DNA of 5,211 bases from Alphaproteobacteria bacterium (GTDB taxonomy: Bacteria > Pseudomonadota > Alphaproteobacteria > UBA6615). A program made the position numbers and the translations under genes. The DNA lies in assembly GCA_030831135.1 (NCBI GenBank), contig JAURLR010000073.1, forward strand, positions 1-5,211, read 5' to 3'. Positions 1-5,211 of this stretch are shown piece after piece (within the stretch, counting starts at the first letter, position 1; each line of letters begins with the position of its first letter). Under the pieces are notes generated by a model, which saw only the letters and a program-made list of their open reading frames with translations, was not told the origin of the DNA and did no database searches.

Positions 1-68
1 CAGGAACCATGCGCCTCGCCTCGCGTGCGATGGGGCTGGATGATCCCTGCGCGGAGCAGGAGTCATGA
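1..68 (+). CDS. C-terminal tail of upstream gene, probably LrgA/CidA family (partial)
   Basis: The third forward frame is open from the left edge to a TGA at 66-68 and encodes a tail of about 21 residues ending DDPCAEQES. The TGA overlaps the ATG of the next gene as ATGA, the classic translationally coupled junction, which is why I chose this frame over the also-open first frame. LrgB-type genes are usually preceded by lrgA/cidA, which encodes a small holin-like membrane protein. The visible tail is hydrophilic, fitting a cytoplasmic C-terminus after the last membrane helix. The identity is inferred from context only; the tail carries no diagnostic motif. Confidence 0.5.
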   Translation, partial: GTMRLASRAMGLDDPCAEQES

Positions 69-784
69 CCCCGTTGATTGATGATATTTGGGTCTACCTG
101 AGCGCGGGGCCGCTGTTGTGGCTGACTGTGACTCTCGCGGCCTATGTCGTGGCCTTCTACGCCTATGAGCGATCCGGGATGAATCCGCTGGTTAACCCCG
201 TCGCGGTCTCCGTGGCACTGCTTGTGTTGCTGCTCTATGCGACCGACGTGGACTATGCGATGTATTTTGATGGTGCCCAGTTTGTGCACTTCCTTCTTGG
301 GCCTGCCACCGTTGCGCTGGCGGTCCCGCTTTATGCAAATATCAGGATCGTTCGGCGTGCTGCGCTCCCCATGCTCTTGGCGCTTCTCGTCGGATCGGTC
401 ACGGCCGTGGGATCGGCGGTGGGAATCGCTGCGCTTCTGGGGGGAACCCCGGAAACCCTGCTATCGCTGGCACCCCGATCCGTAACGACTCCGATTGCGA
501 TGGGAATTTCCGAGCGGGTGGGTGGCCTGCCATCTCTGACCGCTGTTCTGGTCATTCTGACCGGCATCATCGGTGCCATGTCAGGAACGCCGTTGTTCAA
601 CATGCTCAGAATAACGGACTACCGGGCACGTGGGTTTGCCATTGGAATCGCGTCCCATGGCATCGGAACGGCCCGCGCGTTTCAGGTCAACGAGATTGCC
701 GGGACCTTTGCCGGTATCGGCATGGGCCTCAACGGCCTGATCACGGCAATCCTGGTTCCGTTTCTGCTGTTCCTGCTTTGGTGA
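65..784 (+). CDS. lrgB: LrgB/CidB-family integral membrane protein
   Basis: A 239-residue protein, normal length for LrgB. It is strongly hydrophobic, with likely membrane segments near residues 12-33, 45-60, 73-91, 97-125, 155-177 and 212-237. Family signature blocks are present in order: LGPATVALAVPLY (78-90), APRSVTTPIAMGIS (136-149), GLPSLTAVLVILTG (154-167) and GFAIGIASHGIGTARA (190-205). The start has GGAG at 53-56, 8 nt upstream, and overlaps the previous stop by ATGA, so it is probably coupled to an lrgA-like partner. Family members were first described as murein hydrolase/autolysis modulators. Bacillus PftAB is a pyruvate transporter and plant PLGG1 a glycolate/glycerate transporter, so small organic acid transport is an alternative role. 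Family assignment is secure; function here is not. Its stop abuts the stop of the convergent crotonase gene. Confidence 0.93.
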   Translation: MTPLIDDIWVYLSAGPLLWLTVTLAAYVVAFYAYERSGMNPLVNPVAVSVALLVLLLYATDVDYAMYFDGAQFVHFLLGPATVALAVPLYANIRIVRRAALPMLLALLVGSVTAVGSAVGIAALLGGTPETLLSLAPRSVTTPIAMGISERVGGLPSLTAVLVILTGIIGAMSGTPLFNMLRITDYRARGFAIGIASHGIGTARAFQVNEIAGTFAGIGMGLNGLITAILVPFLLFLLW

Positions 785-1570
785 TCAGGAGCCCTTGAAG
801 TCGGGTTTGCGTTTCTCGACGAAGGCGGCAACGCCCTCTTTGAAGTCTTCGGTTCCCGCACAGCTCAGGAAGGCGTCGCGTTCGGCGGCAAGTTGTTCGG
901 ACATGCTGGCGGCTTCGAAGCTCTGGTTGATCAGGGCCTTGGTCTGCGCGAAGGCTTTCGTCGGCCCGGCCGCGAAGCGCGTGGCCAGTTTCATTGCTTC
1001 ATTCTCGAGGTCATCCGCAGATACCACACGATTGACCAGACCAAGTTCCAGCGCCGCTTCGGCGTCGAGCGTCTCGCTCAGCATGGCAAGTTCCAGCGCC
1101 TTGCGGCGCCCGACAAGGCGCGGGAGCAGGTAGGTCGAACCACCATCGGGGTTCGTGCCCAGCCAGATATAGGCCATGGTGAATTTCGCGTTATCCGCAG
1201 CGATGGTGTAGTCGGCATTCAGGGACATGCTCACGCCGGCCCCGGCGACCGGTCCGTGGACGGCGGCGATCACAGGTTTGGGCATGGCTGCAATGCCTAC
1301 AACGCTTTTGTGGAAAATACCGATCAGATCCGTGATCGTTTCATCGATGGTGTCGATATTCTGATGGAAGGTCGCAACGTCACCGCCAGCCATGAAACCT
1401 CGCCCCGATCCCCGCATGACGACGGCGCGCACCCGGTCATCGGCGGTCAGATCCGCGACGGCCTCGCTCAGTTCCACAGCCATCTGACGGTTCAGGGCAT
1501 TCAGCACATCGGGCCGATTCAGCGTCAGGGTGGCGACGCCGTCCTGCTTGTCGAGTAAGATGGTGTCCAT
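785..1570 (-). CDS. Enoyl-CoA hydratase/isomerase (crotonase) family protein, isomerase-like active site
   Basis: 261 residues, the usual length for a single-domain crotonase. The frame stays open for 66 more codons upstream, but the ATG at 1570 is preferred. It gives the standard N-terminus (MDTILLDKQDGVATLTLNRP), has GGAG 9 nt upstream, and avoids running into the divergent SDR gene. Visible family features are LNRPDVLNALN (18-28), the first oxyanion-hole loop FMAGGD (59-64), the second loop GPVAGAG (106-112), and NPDGGSTYLLPRLVG (140-154). By hand alignment to rat crotonase, catalytic Glu144 is Ser114 and Glu164 is Tyr134. Asp142 in the PDxGG segment is kept, as in PaaG-type isomerases. 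It thus looks more like an enoyl-CoA isomerase or another crotonase reaction than a classic hydratase. It lies divergent from the SDR-ACAD-kinase operon, suggesting work on the same acyl-CoA intermediates. Family is secure; reaction and substrate are inferred. Confidence 0.9.
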   Translation of the reverse strand: MDTILLDKQDGVATLTLNRPDVLNALNRQMAVELSEAVADLTADDRVRAVVMRGSGRGFMAGGDVATFHQNIDTIDETITDLIGIFHKSVVGIAAMPKPVIAAVHGPVAGAGVSMSLNADYTIAADNAKFTMAYIWLGTNPDGGSTYLLPRLVGRRKALELAMLSETLDAEAALELGLVNRVVSADDLENEAMKLATRFAAGPTKAFAQTKALINQSFEAASMSEQLAAERDAFLSCAGTEDFKEGVAAFVEKRKPDFKGS

Positions 1571-1579
1571 GGGATTTGG

Positions 1580-1583
1580 CTCC
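1580..1583 (-). promoter_or_regulatory. Ribosome binding site deciding the crotonase start
   Basis: On the minus strand GGAG lies 9 nt before the ATG at 1570. It supports the 261-residue protein over the longer open frame that would begin inside the opposite-strand SDR gene. Confidence 0.6.
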
Positions 1584-1629
1584 GGGTCTGCTAGATTGCG
1601 GGGCAAGCTTAAAGCCGTGAACTGACAAC

Positions 1630-1649
1630 GGCAATTGCCCGCCCGGGCG
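1630..1649. promoter_or_regulatory. Two abutting 10-bp perfect palindromes, possible operator
   Basis: GGCAATTGCC (1630-1639) is followed immediately by CGCCCGGGCG (1640-1649), each a perfect palindrome, with centres 10 bp apart, about one helical turn. A further short inverted repeat, GCCGT-N9-ACGGC, spans 1614-1632. They sit between the divergent starts, where a regulator site would be expected. No known operator consensus is recognised, and short GC-rich palindromes arise easily by chance in such DNA. Confidence 0.3.
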
Positions 1650-1665
1650 TCGTTTTGGGGGAAAC

Positions 1666-2436
1666 ATGCGTACGTCTTTTGATCTGACAGGCAAGGTGGC
1701 TTTCGTGACCGGGGCCTCCAGTGGCCTTGGGGCCCATTTCGCGCAAACCCTTGCCGATGCGGGCGCAAAGGTCGTGATCGGTGCCCGTCGTGCTGACCGT
1801 CTTGCGGATCTTCAAGCCCGGATCACAGCCAGTGGTGGCAGTGCCCTTGCCGTCGATCTCGATGTGACCGATGCCGGTTCTGTGGATCGGGCTGTTGCCC
1901 GCGCCGAGGCCGAGGCCGGACCTGTCTCGATTTTGGTAAACAATGCGGGAATTCCGCCCAAGGACCTCTCGCTGGAGATGGAAGAGGCCGAGTGGGACCG
2001 GGTCATGGACACCAATCTCAAGGGCGCGTGGCTGATGGCGCGCGCGGTGGGGCGGCGCATGGTCGATCACGGCAATGGGGGGCGGATCATCAACATCGCT
2101 TCCGTGCTTGGCTGGCGCACCGTGGCAAAGCGCGTGCAATCCTACGCGGTCTCGAAGGCCGGCATGGTGAGCCTGACCGAGACTCTCGCTCTGGAACTTG
2201 GTCGCGACGGCATTCTGGTCAATGCCATCGGACCGGGCTACATCAAGACCGAACTGAACACGGAATTCCTCGAAAGCGGACCCGGTGAGCGCATCCAGAA
2301 ACGCGTCGCCGTGGGTCGTTTCGGGGAGCCCGAAGACCTTGACGGGGCGCTGCTGCTGCTTGCCGGACCCGCCGGGGCCTATATCACCGGTGCCGTGATC
2401 GCCGTGGATGGCGGCCTGACCTTATCAACGCTCTGA
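1666..2436 (+). CDS. Short-chain dehydrogenase/reductase (SDR), possible 4-ketoacyl-CoA reductase (LvaD-like)
   Basis: 256 residues, typical of classical SDRs. The cofactor motif TGASSGLG is at 15-22 and NNAG at 92-95. The catalytic set is complete: Asn117, Ser146, Tyr160 and Lys164 (YxxxK within YAVSK). GPGYIKTEL (189-197) and the C-terminal GAVIAVDGG (242-250) are also standard. Arg41-Arg42 at the end of the second beta strand suggests NADP(H) preference. It is the first gene of a plus-strand operon, 21 nt before the ACAD gene. The family interconverts hydroxyl and keto groups with NAD(P). Next to an ACAD10/11-type enzyme and an APH kinase it occupies the role of P. putida LvaD, which reduces levulinyl-CoA to 4-hydroxyvaleryl-CoA. 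Sequence alone cannot separate this from a FabG-like 3-ketoacyl reductase or another SDR. The enzyme class is secure; the substrate is inferred from neighbours. Confidence 0.93.
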   Translation: MRTSFDLTGKVAFVTGASSGLGAHFAQTLADAGAKVVIGARRADRLADLQARITASGGSALAVDLDVTDAGSVDRAVARAEAEAGPVSILVNNAGIPPKDLSLEMEEAEWDRVMDTNLKGAWLMARAVGRRMVDHGNGGRIINIASVLGWRTVAKRVQSYAVSKAGMVSLTETLALELGRDGILVNAIGPGYIKTELNTEFLESGPGERIQKRVAVGRFGEPEDLDGALLLLAGPAGAYITGAVIAVDGGLTLSTL

Positions 2437-2457
2437 TACCGAACCTGCGGAGACACC

Positions 2458-3660
2458 ATGGTGGATTTTACCCTTCCTGCTGACCTTGAAGACCTGCGCC
2501 TGCGGGTCAAAACCTTTGTGGCCGACGAGATCATGCCGCTGGAGGCCGACCCGGCGAATTTCGATACGCATGAGATGATCGACGAGGCGGTTCTCGCCAA
2601 GGTCCGTGAAAAGGCACGCAGTCAGGGGCTTTGGGCCCCGCAAATGCCCAAGGATCGTGGTGGATTGGGGCTCAACACGGTCGGAATGGCCGTGTTTTAC
2701 GAAGAAGCCGCACGGTCGCGCTTTGGCCCGCTGACCTTCAACTGTTCGGCGCCCGATGACGGCAACATGATCCTGCTCGACCGGGTCGGACGCGAAGACC
2801 AGAAAGACCAGTGGCTGCAGCCGATCATCGACGGGAAGATCCGGTCATCCATCGTGATGACCGAACCCGCACCCGGGTCGGGCTCCGATCCCACCATGAT
2901 GCTGACCCGTGCCGATCGGCAGGGGAATGACAAATGGGTCATCAAGGGCCGGAAATGGTTCATCACAGGGGCCGAGGGCGCCGAGCATTTCATTCTGCTG
3001 GCGCGCACATCGGATGAAAAACGCCGCAGCCTGACGACCTTCCTGTTTCACAAGGATCAGCCGGGCTGGCGGATCATCCGGCGCATCCCGATCATGGGCC
3101 CCGAAGAACATGGCGGCCATTGCGAGATCGAGTTCGATGGTCTCGAGATTGATGACTCCAACCGCCTGATGGAAGTCGGCGAAGGGATGAAGGCGGTCCA
3201 GATTCGTCTGGGTGTCGCCCGCCTGACCCATTGCATGCGCTGGTTGGGCATGTCCAAGCGCGCCCTTGAAGAATGCCTTGATTACGTGAAGACCAGAGAG
3301 AATTTCGGGGCGACCCTGGCCGATCACGAAGGCGTCCAGTGGATGATCGGTGATGCGGCGATGGATATCGAGATCGGACGTCTGCTGACCATGAAAGCTG
3401 CCGCAAAGCTTGATACCGGCGACAGGGCACAGAAAGAGGTCTCCATGGCAAAGATCTGGGTTTCGGAAATCCTGCACAAGACAATTGCGACCGCGATCCA
3501 GCTCAATGGCGCGCGCGGCTATTCCAAGGACCTGCCGCTGGAGTGGATGTATCGCTATGCGCCGCAGGCCAAGCTGGTGGATGGCGCATCGGAAGTTCAC
3601 AAGATGGTTGTTGCAAGGAACCTGCTGTCGGACGGCATGGATTTCTGGAAATGGGGCTGA
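2458..3660 (+). CDS. Acyl-CoA dehydrogenase of the ACAD10/ACAD11 (LvaC-like) type
   Basis: 400 residues, full length for the FAD-dependent ACAD family: N-terminal helical domain (about 1-128), middle beta domain (about 130-235) and C-terminal helical domain (about 240-390). Landmarks are NCSAPDDGNM (95-104), VMTEPAPGSGSDP (133-145), IKGRKWFITGA (162-172), RLGVARLTHCMRWLG (250-264), YVKTRENFG (276-284) and RLLTMKAAAKLDTG (308-321). The NCSAPDxGNM, RLGxxRxxHCMR and RLLTxKAA blocks recall the ACAD domain of animal ACAD10/11. Where most ACADs have the catalytic Glu (EGT segment) this protein has Asp375 in DGASEVH, as in ACAD11 (DGPDEVH). GGAG at 2449-2452 lies 5 nt before the ATG. The kinase gene follows after 6 nt. 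I infer conversion of a 4-phosphoacyl-CoA to an enoyl-CoA rather than simple dehydrogenation; ordinary acyl-CoA oxidation remains possible. Confidence 0.93.
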   Translation: MVDFTLPADLEDLRLRVKTFVADEIMPLEADPANFDTHEMIDEAVLAKVREKARSQGLWAPQMPKDRGGLGLNTVGMAVFYEEAARSRFGPLTFNCSAPDDGNMILLDRVGREDQKDQWLQPIIDGKIRSSIVMTEPAPGSGSDPTMMLTRADRQGNDKWVIKGRKWFITGAEGAEHFILLARTSDEKRRSLTTFLFHKDQPGWRIIRRIPIMGPEEHGGHCEIEFDGLEIDDSNRLMEVGEGMKAVQIRLGVARLTHCMRWLGMSKRALEECLDYVKTRENFGATLADHEGVQWMIGDAAMDIEIGRLLTMKAAAKLDTGDRAQKEVSMAKIWVSEILHKTIATAIQLNGARGYSKDLPLEWMYRYAPQAKLVDGASEVHKMVVARNLLSDGMDFWKWG

Positions 3661-3666
3661 ACCTTC

Positions 3667-4674
3667 ATGCCCGATGGCCACACCGCCGGGATCATTCCAC
3701 GCCTGCCGGCTGACCTCGGTCCTCTTGAAAGCTGGCTTGAGGACAAAATGGCAGCGCGGAAGGTCTCTGTTCGCGCGGCCGTGTTGCTGCCCGGCGGCGC
3801 GGTACAGCGCAACTGGCGGCTTGATATTGATGCAGACGGACAAGTCCGCCCGCTGGTGTTGCGAGTTGGCCCGGACCTGCCGCTGCCCGAGAGCTTGTCG
3901 AAGGACCAGGAGTTCGAGGTTCTACAGCATGTCCATGCCGCCGGGGTGCCGGTCCCGACCCCGTTATGGGTGGAGCCGACGGAAACGCTGATCGGCCGTG
4001 CTTTCCTTGTTTCGGAGTTCAGCGCCGGCGATGCGGATCGCCAGAAGCTGTTTGCGCGTCCCGACAATGATTCGGTCCTCTTGCAGCTTGGGTCTGCGCT
4101 GGCGCAGACACATGGGGCGGGAATTCCTGCCGGGCTCATGCCCGAGACGCCGCGCGACCGGGTTGAGACGCTGCAGGAATGGGCGTGCGGTCTGGAGTCT
4201 CTGCCGTGCGGCCTTATCGCCGGTCTCGATTGGCTTGATGTCAACGCGCCCGAGCCTGTTGTACCGACACTCGTGCACCGGGATTTCCGAACAGGAAATT
4301 TCCTGATTGCCGACGACCGGCTTGTCGCCGTTCTGGACTGGGAATTCGCCGGGGCCGGCGATCCCCTTGAAGATATCGGCTGGTTCTGCGCGGCGTGCTG
4401 GCGCGGCGACAACCCGACCCGGGAGGCGGGTGGACTTGGCGAACGCCCGGTCTTCCTGACTGCCTATGCCAAGGCCGGTGGCCAGACACCGGAACCGGAA
4501 TCGGAACGGATCTACTTCTGGGAAGTGTTTGCCCATATCCGCTGGGCGCTGATCGCCATGCAGCAGGCGCTCCGGGCCGCGGCGGGTGAGTATCCGGACT
4601 GGGAACTGAAAGAGGCCGGAAACAGGGTTCCCGGCCTCTCAAAGGTGATTTCGAAGATGGTGAGCGGCGGCTAG
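3667..4674 (+). CDS. APH-family phosphotransferase, probable hydroxyacyl-CoA kinase (LvaA / ACAD10-11 kinase-domain type)
   Basis: 335 residues with the protein-kinase-like APH fold. The N-lobe includes a G-rich turn at LPGGAVQRNWRL (41-52), LVLRVGP (63-69) with Arg66 near the usual nucleotide-binding Lys position, and Glu84 as the likely helix-C acid. The catalytic loop is HRDFRTGNFL (204-213) with Asp206 and Asn211; the metal-binding segment is DWEFAGAGDPLEDIGW (224-239) with Asp224. The gene begins 6 nt after the ACAD stop with GGGG about 10 nt upstream of the ATG, so it is co-transcribed and probably coupled. In P. putida LvaA and the kinase half of ACAD10/11, this fold phosphorylates the 4-hydroxyl of a 4-hydroxyacyl-CoA; that role is inferred here from the pairing. 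Antibiotic phosphorylation is unlikely in this context. The 3' end carries a hairpin, and the stop overlaps that of the convergent ADH gene. Confidence 0.9.
   Translation: MPDGHTAGIIPRLPADLGPLESWLEDKMAARKVSVRAAVLLPGGAVQRNWRLDIDADGQVRPLVLRVGPDLPLPESLSKDQEFEVLQHVHAAGVPVPTPLWVEPTETLIGRAFLVSEFSAGDADRQKLFARPDNDSVLLQLGSALAQTHGAGIPAGLMPETPRDRVETLQEWACGLESLPCGLIAGLDWLDVNAPEPVVPTLVHRDFRTGNFLIADDRLVAVLDWEFAGAGDPLEDIGWFCAACWRGDNPTREAGGLGERPVFLTAYAKAGGQTPEPESERIYFWEVFAHIRWALIAMQQALRAAAGEYPDWELKEAGNRVPGLSKVISKMVSGG
4611..4639 (-). terminator. GC-rich hairpin, candidate terminator for the leftward ADH gene, inside the kinase coding region
   Basis: AGAGGCCGG (4611-4619) and CCGGCCTCT (4631-4639) form a perfect 9-bp stem around an 11-nt loop. 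Read leftward, the hairpin starts about 32 nt after the ADH stop and is followed by TTCAGTTCCC, a poor T tract, so intrinsic termination may be weak. In the rightward direction it lies within the last codons of the kinase gene and is followed by CAAAGG, so it is not a terminator there. Confidence 0.4.
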
Positions 4675-5211
4675 GCGCCTTCGGGCACTACGACCACCCG
4701 GCCGATTATGCGGCCTTCTTCCAGGTCCTTGAGCGTGTTGGTCACTTCCGACATGGGACGTGCGGCGACGGGGATCGGGTCCACCTTGCCGGCTTTCACC
4801 AGCTCCATCAGTTCGTGCATCTCGCCGAGATTGCCGACATAGGACCCGCGCAGCGCGATATCCCGGGTTGGCAGGGCAAGGGTCGGGATGTCGATCCGCC
4901 CGCCATAAAGGCCCACCAGCACATAGGTGCCGCCCCGGCGCAGGACATCCATGCCGAATTTTGCGGTTTCGGTAGATCCGACGAAGTCCACCACGGCACC
5001 GGCTCCCGCCGTCGTCAGTTCGGCGATGCGCGCCACGGCATCTTCCCGCCTGGGGTTGATCGTGTGATCGGCGCCCGCTTCCCGCGCGGCGGCCAGCTTT
5101 TCTTCATCCAGATCGACCACGATCTTTTCGTTGCGAACATATTCCGCAGCAATTCCCACGCCGGTCAGGCCGACACCACCAGCCCCGATGATCACCAGCT
5201 TGTCGTCCGCC
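4671..5211 (-). CDS. Zinc-type (MDR) alcohol dehydrogenase, C-terminal part (partial at window edge)
   Basis: The frame is open through the right edge; 179 residues are visible from ADDKLV to the end (VVVVPEGA), and the N-terminal catalytic domain lies outside. What is seen is the Rossmann cofactor domain and the return to the catalytic domain. GAGGVG is at visible residues 9-14, and VVDLDEEKL has an Asp (33) closing the second beta strand, which suggests NAD preference. AGADHTINP, then DFVGSTET, LRRGGTYVLVGLYGG and the ending GRIIGRVVV are typical of medium-chain dehydrogenases of the alcohol dehydrogenase group. Zinc ligands cannot be checked because they lie in the missing half. A GTG at 5195 is an internal valine in the cofactor motif, not a start. 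It converges on the kinase gene with a 4-bp overlap of stops. It could oxidise an alcohol feeding the neighbouring acyl-CoA pathway, but the substrate is unknown. Confidence 0.88.
   Translation of the reverse strand, partial: ADDKLVIIGAGGVGLTGVGIAAEYVRNEKIVVDLDEEKLAAAREAGADHTINPRREDAVARIAELTTAGAGAVVDFVGSTETAKFGMDVLRRGGTYVLVGLYGGRIDIPTLALPTRDIALRGSYVGNLGEMHELMELVKAGKVDPIPVAARPMSEVTNTLKDLEEGRIIGRVVVVPEGA

Larger units (their letters stand above)
1571..1665. promoter_or_regulatory. Divergent intergenic region, expected to hold two promoters
   Basis: This 95-bp gap separates the start codons of the crotonase gene (leftward) and the SDR operon (rightward), so both transcripts must normally begin in or near it. 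I found no convincing -35/-10 pair on either strand; the loose matches (for example TTCACG...CAATCT on the minus strand) are too weak to call. For the rightward gene, GGGGGA at 1657-1662 precedes the ATG at 1666 and is a plausible ribosome binding site. The shared gap makes co-regulation by one bound regulator plausible. Confidence 0.5.

Noticed and set aside
771..790. TCCTG...CAGGA inverted repeat across the lrgB/crotonase junction as a bidirectional terminator
   Set aside because: Only a 5-bp stem around a 10-nt loop with no T tract on either side.
893..1558. Plus-strand open frame (221 codons) opposite the crotonase gene
   Set aside because: Mirror of a conserved coding frame, no recognisable domain.
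1571..1768. In-frame 66-codon upstream extension of the crotonase gene
   Set aside because: It overlaps the opposite-strand SDR start region, its residues do not resemble a crotonase N-terminus, and the ATG at 1570 has a well-placed GGAG.
2625..2639. GGGGC-N5-GCCCC hairpin in the ACAD gene
   Set aside because: Short, internal to a conserved coding region and without a T tract; expected by chance at this base composition.
2845..3843. Long minus-strand open frame (332 codons) opposite the ACAD gene
   Set aside because: It is antisense to a clearly conserved ACAD, has low-complexity His/Arg/Pro-rich composition and no family motif; long antisense frames are common in GC-rich DNA.
3597..4412. 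Minus-strand open frame (271 codons) opposite the kinase gene
   Set aside because: Ser/Arg/Pro-rich shadow of the kinase coding frame with no motif; the plus-strand frame has the full kinase motifs.
5193..5195. GTG as a start codon for the right-edge dehydrogenase
   Set aside because: It encodes the valine just before the GAGGVG cofactor motif; the frame continues to the window edge, so the gene is truncated by the window and does not start here.

Overview
The window is a GC-rich, tightly packed stretch of bacterial chromosome carrying five complete genes and two partial ones. Codon use is biased to G/C in third positions, the gene families are typical of Proteobacteria, and the arrangement (SDR, acyl-CoA dehydrogenase and phosphotransferase together, with crotonase-family and lrgAB-type neighbours) suggests an alphaproteobacterium. 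That taxonomic guess is inference; there is no rRNA or marker gene here. I see no mobile element, tRNA, CRISPR array or phage gene.

Layout. Positions 1-68 hold the last codons of an upstream gene, probably lrgA/cidA, overlapping by ATGA the complete lrgB-type membrane protein gene (65-784, +). Directly abutting it, convergent with zero spacing, is a crotonase-family gene (785-1570, -). A 95-bp divergent intergenic region (1571-1665) separates that gene from a three-gene plus-strand operon: a short-chain dehydrogenase/reductase (1666-2436), an acyl-CoA dehydrogenase of the ACAD10/ACAD11 type (2458-3660) and an APH-family small-molecule kinase (3667-4674). A zinc-type alcohol dehydrogenase gene, cut by the window edge, converges on the operon from the right (4671-5211, -), and its stop codon overlaps the kinase stop.

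How the genes may work together. The SDR + ACAD + APH trio matches the core of the Pseudomonas putida levulinate pathway (LvaD, LvaC, LvaA). The ACAD and kinase also match the two halves of the animal fusion enzymes ACAD10 and ACAD11. In those systems a 4-ketoacyl-CoA is reduced to the 4-hydroxyacyl-CoA, the 4-hydroxyl is phosphorylated, and the ACAD-like enzyme removes the phosphate to give an enoyl-CoA for beta-oxidation. The main inference for this window is therefore a 4-hydroxy/4-keto acid catabolic module. The divergent crotonase, which lacks both hydratase glutamates but keeps an isomerase-like Asp, and the flanking alcohol dehydrogenase could supply adjoining steps. The substrate cannot be read from sequence. 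No acyl-CoA ligase, LvaB-like small subunit or regulator is visible in the window.
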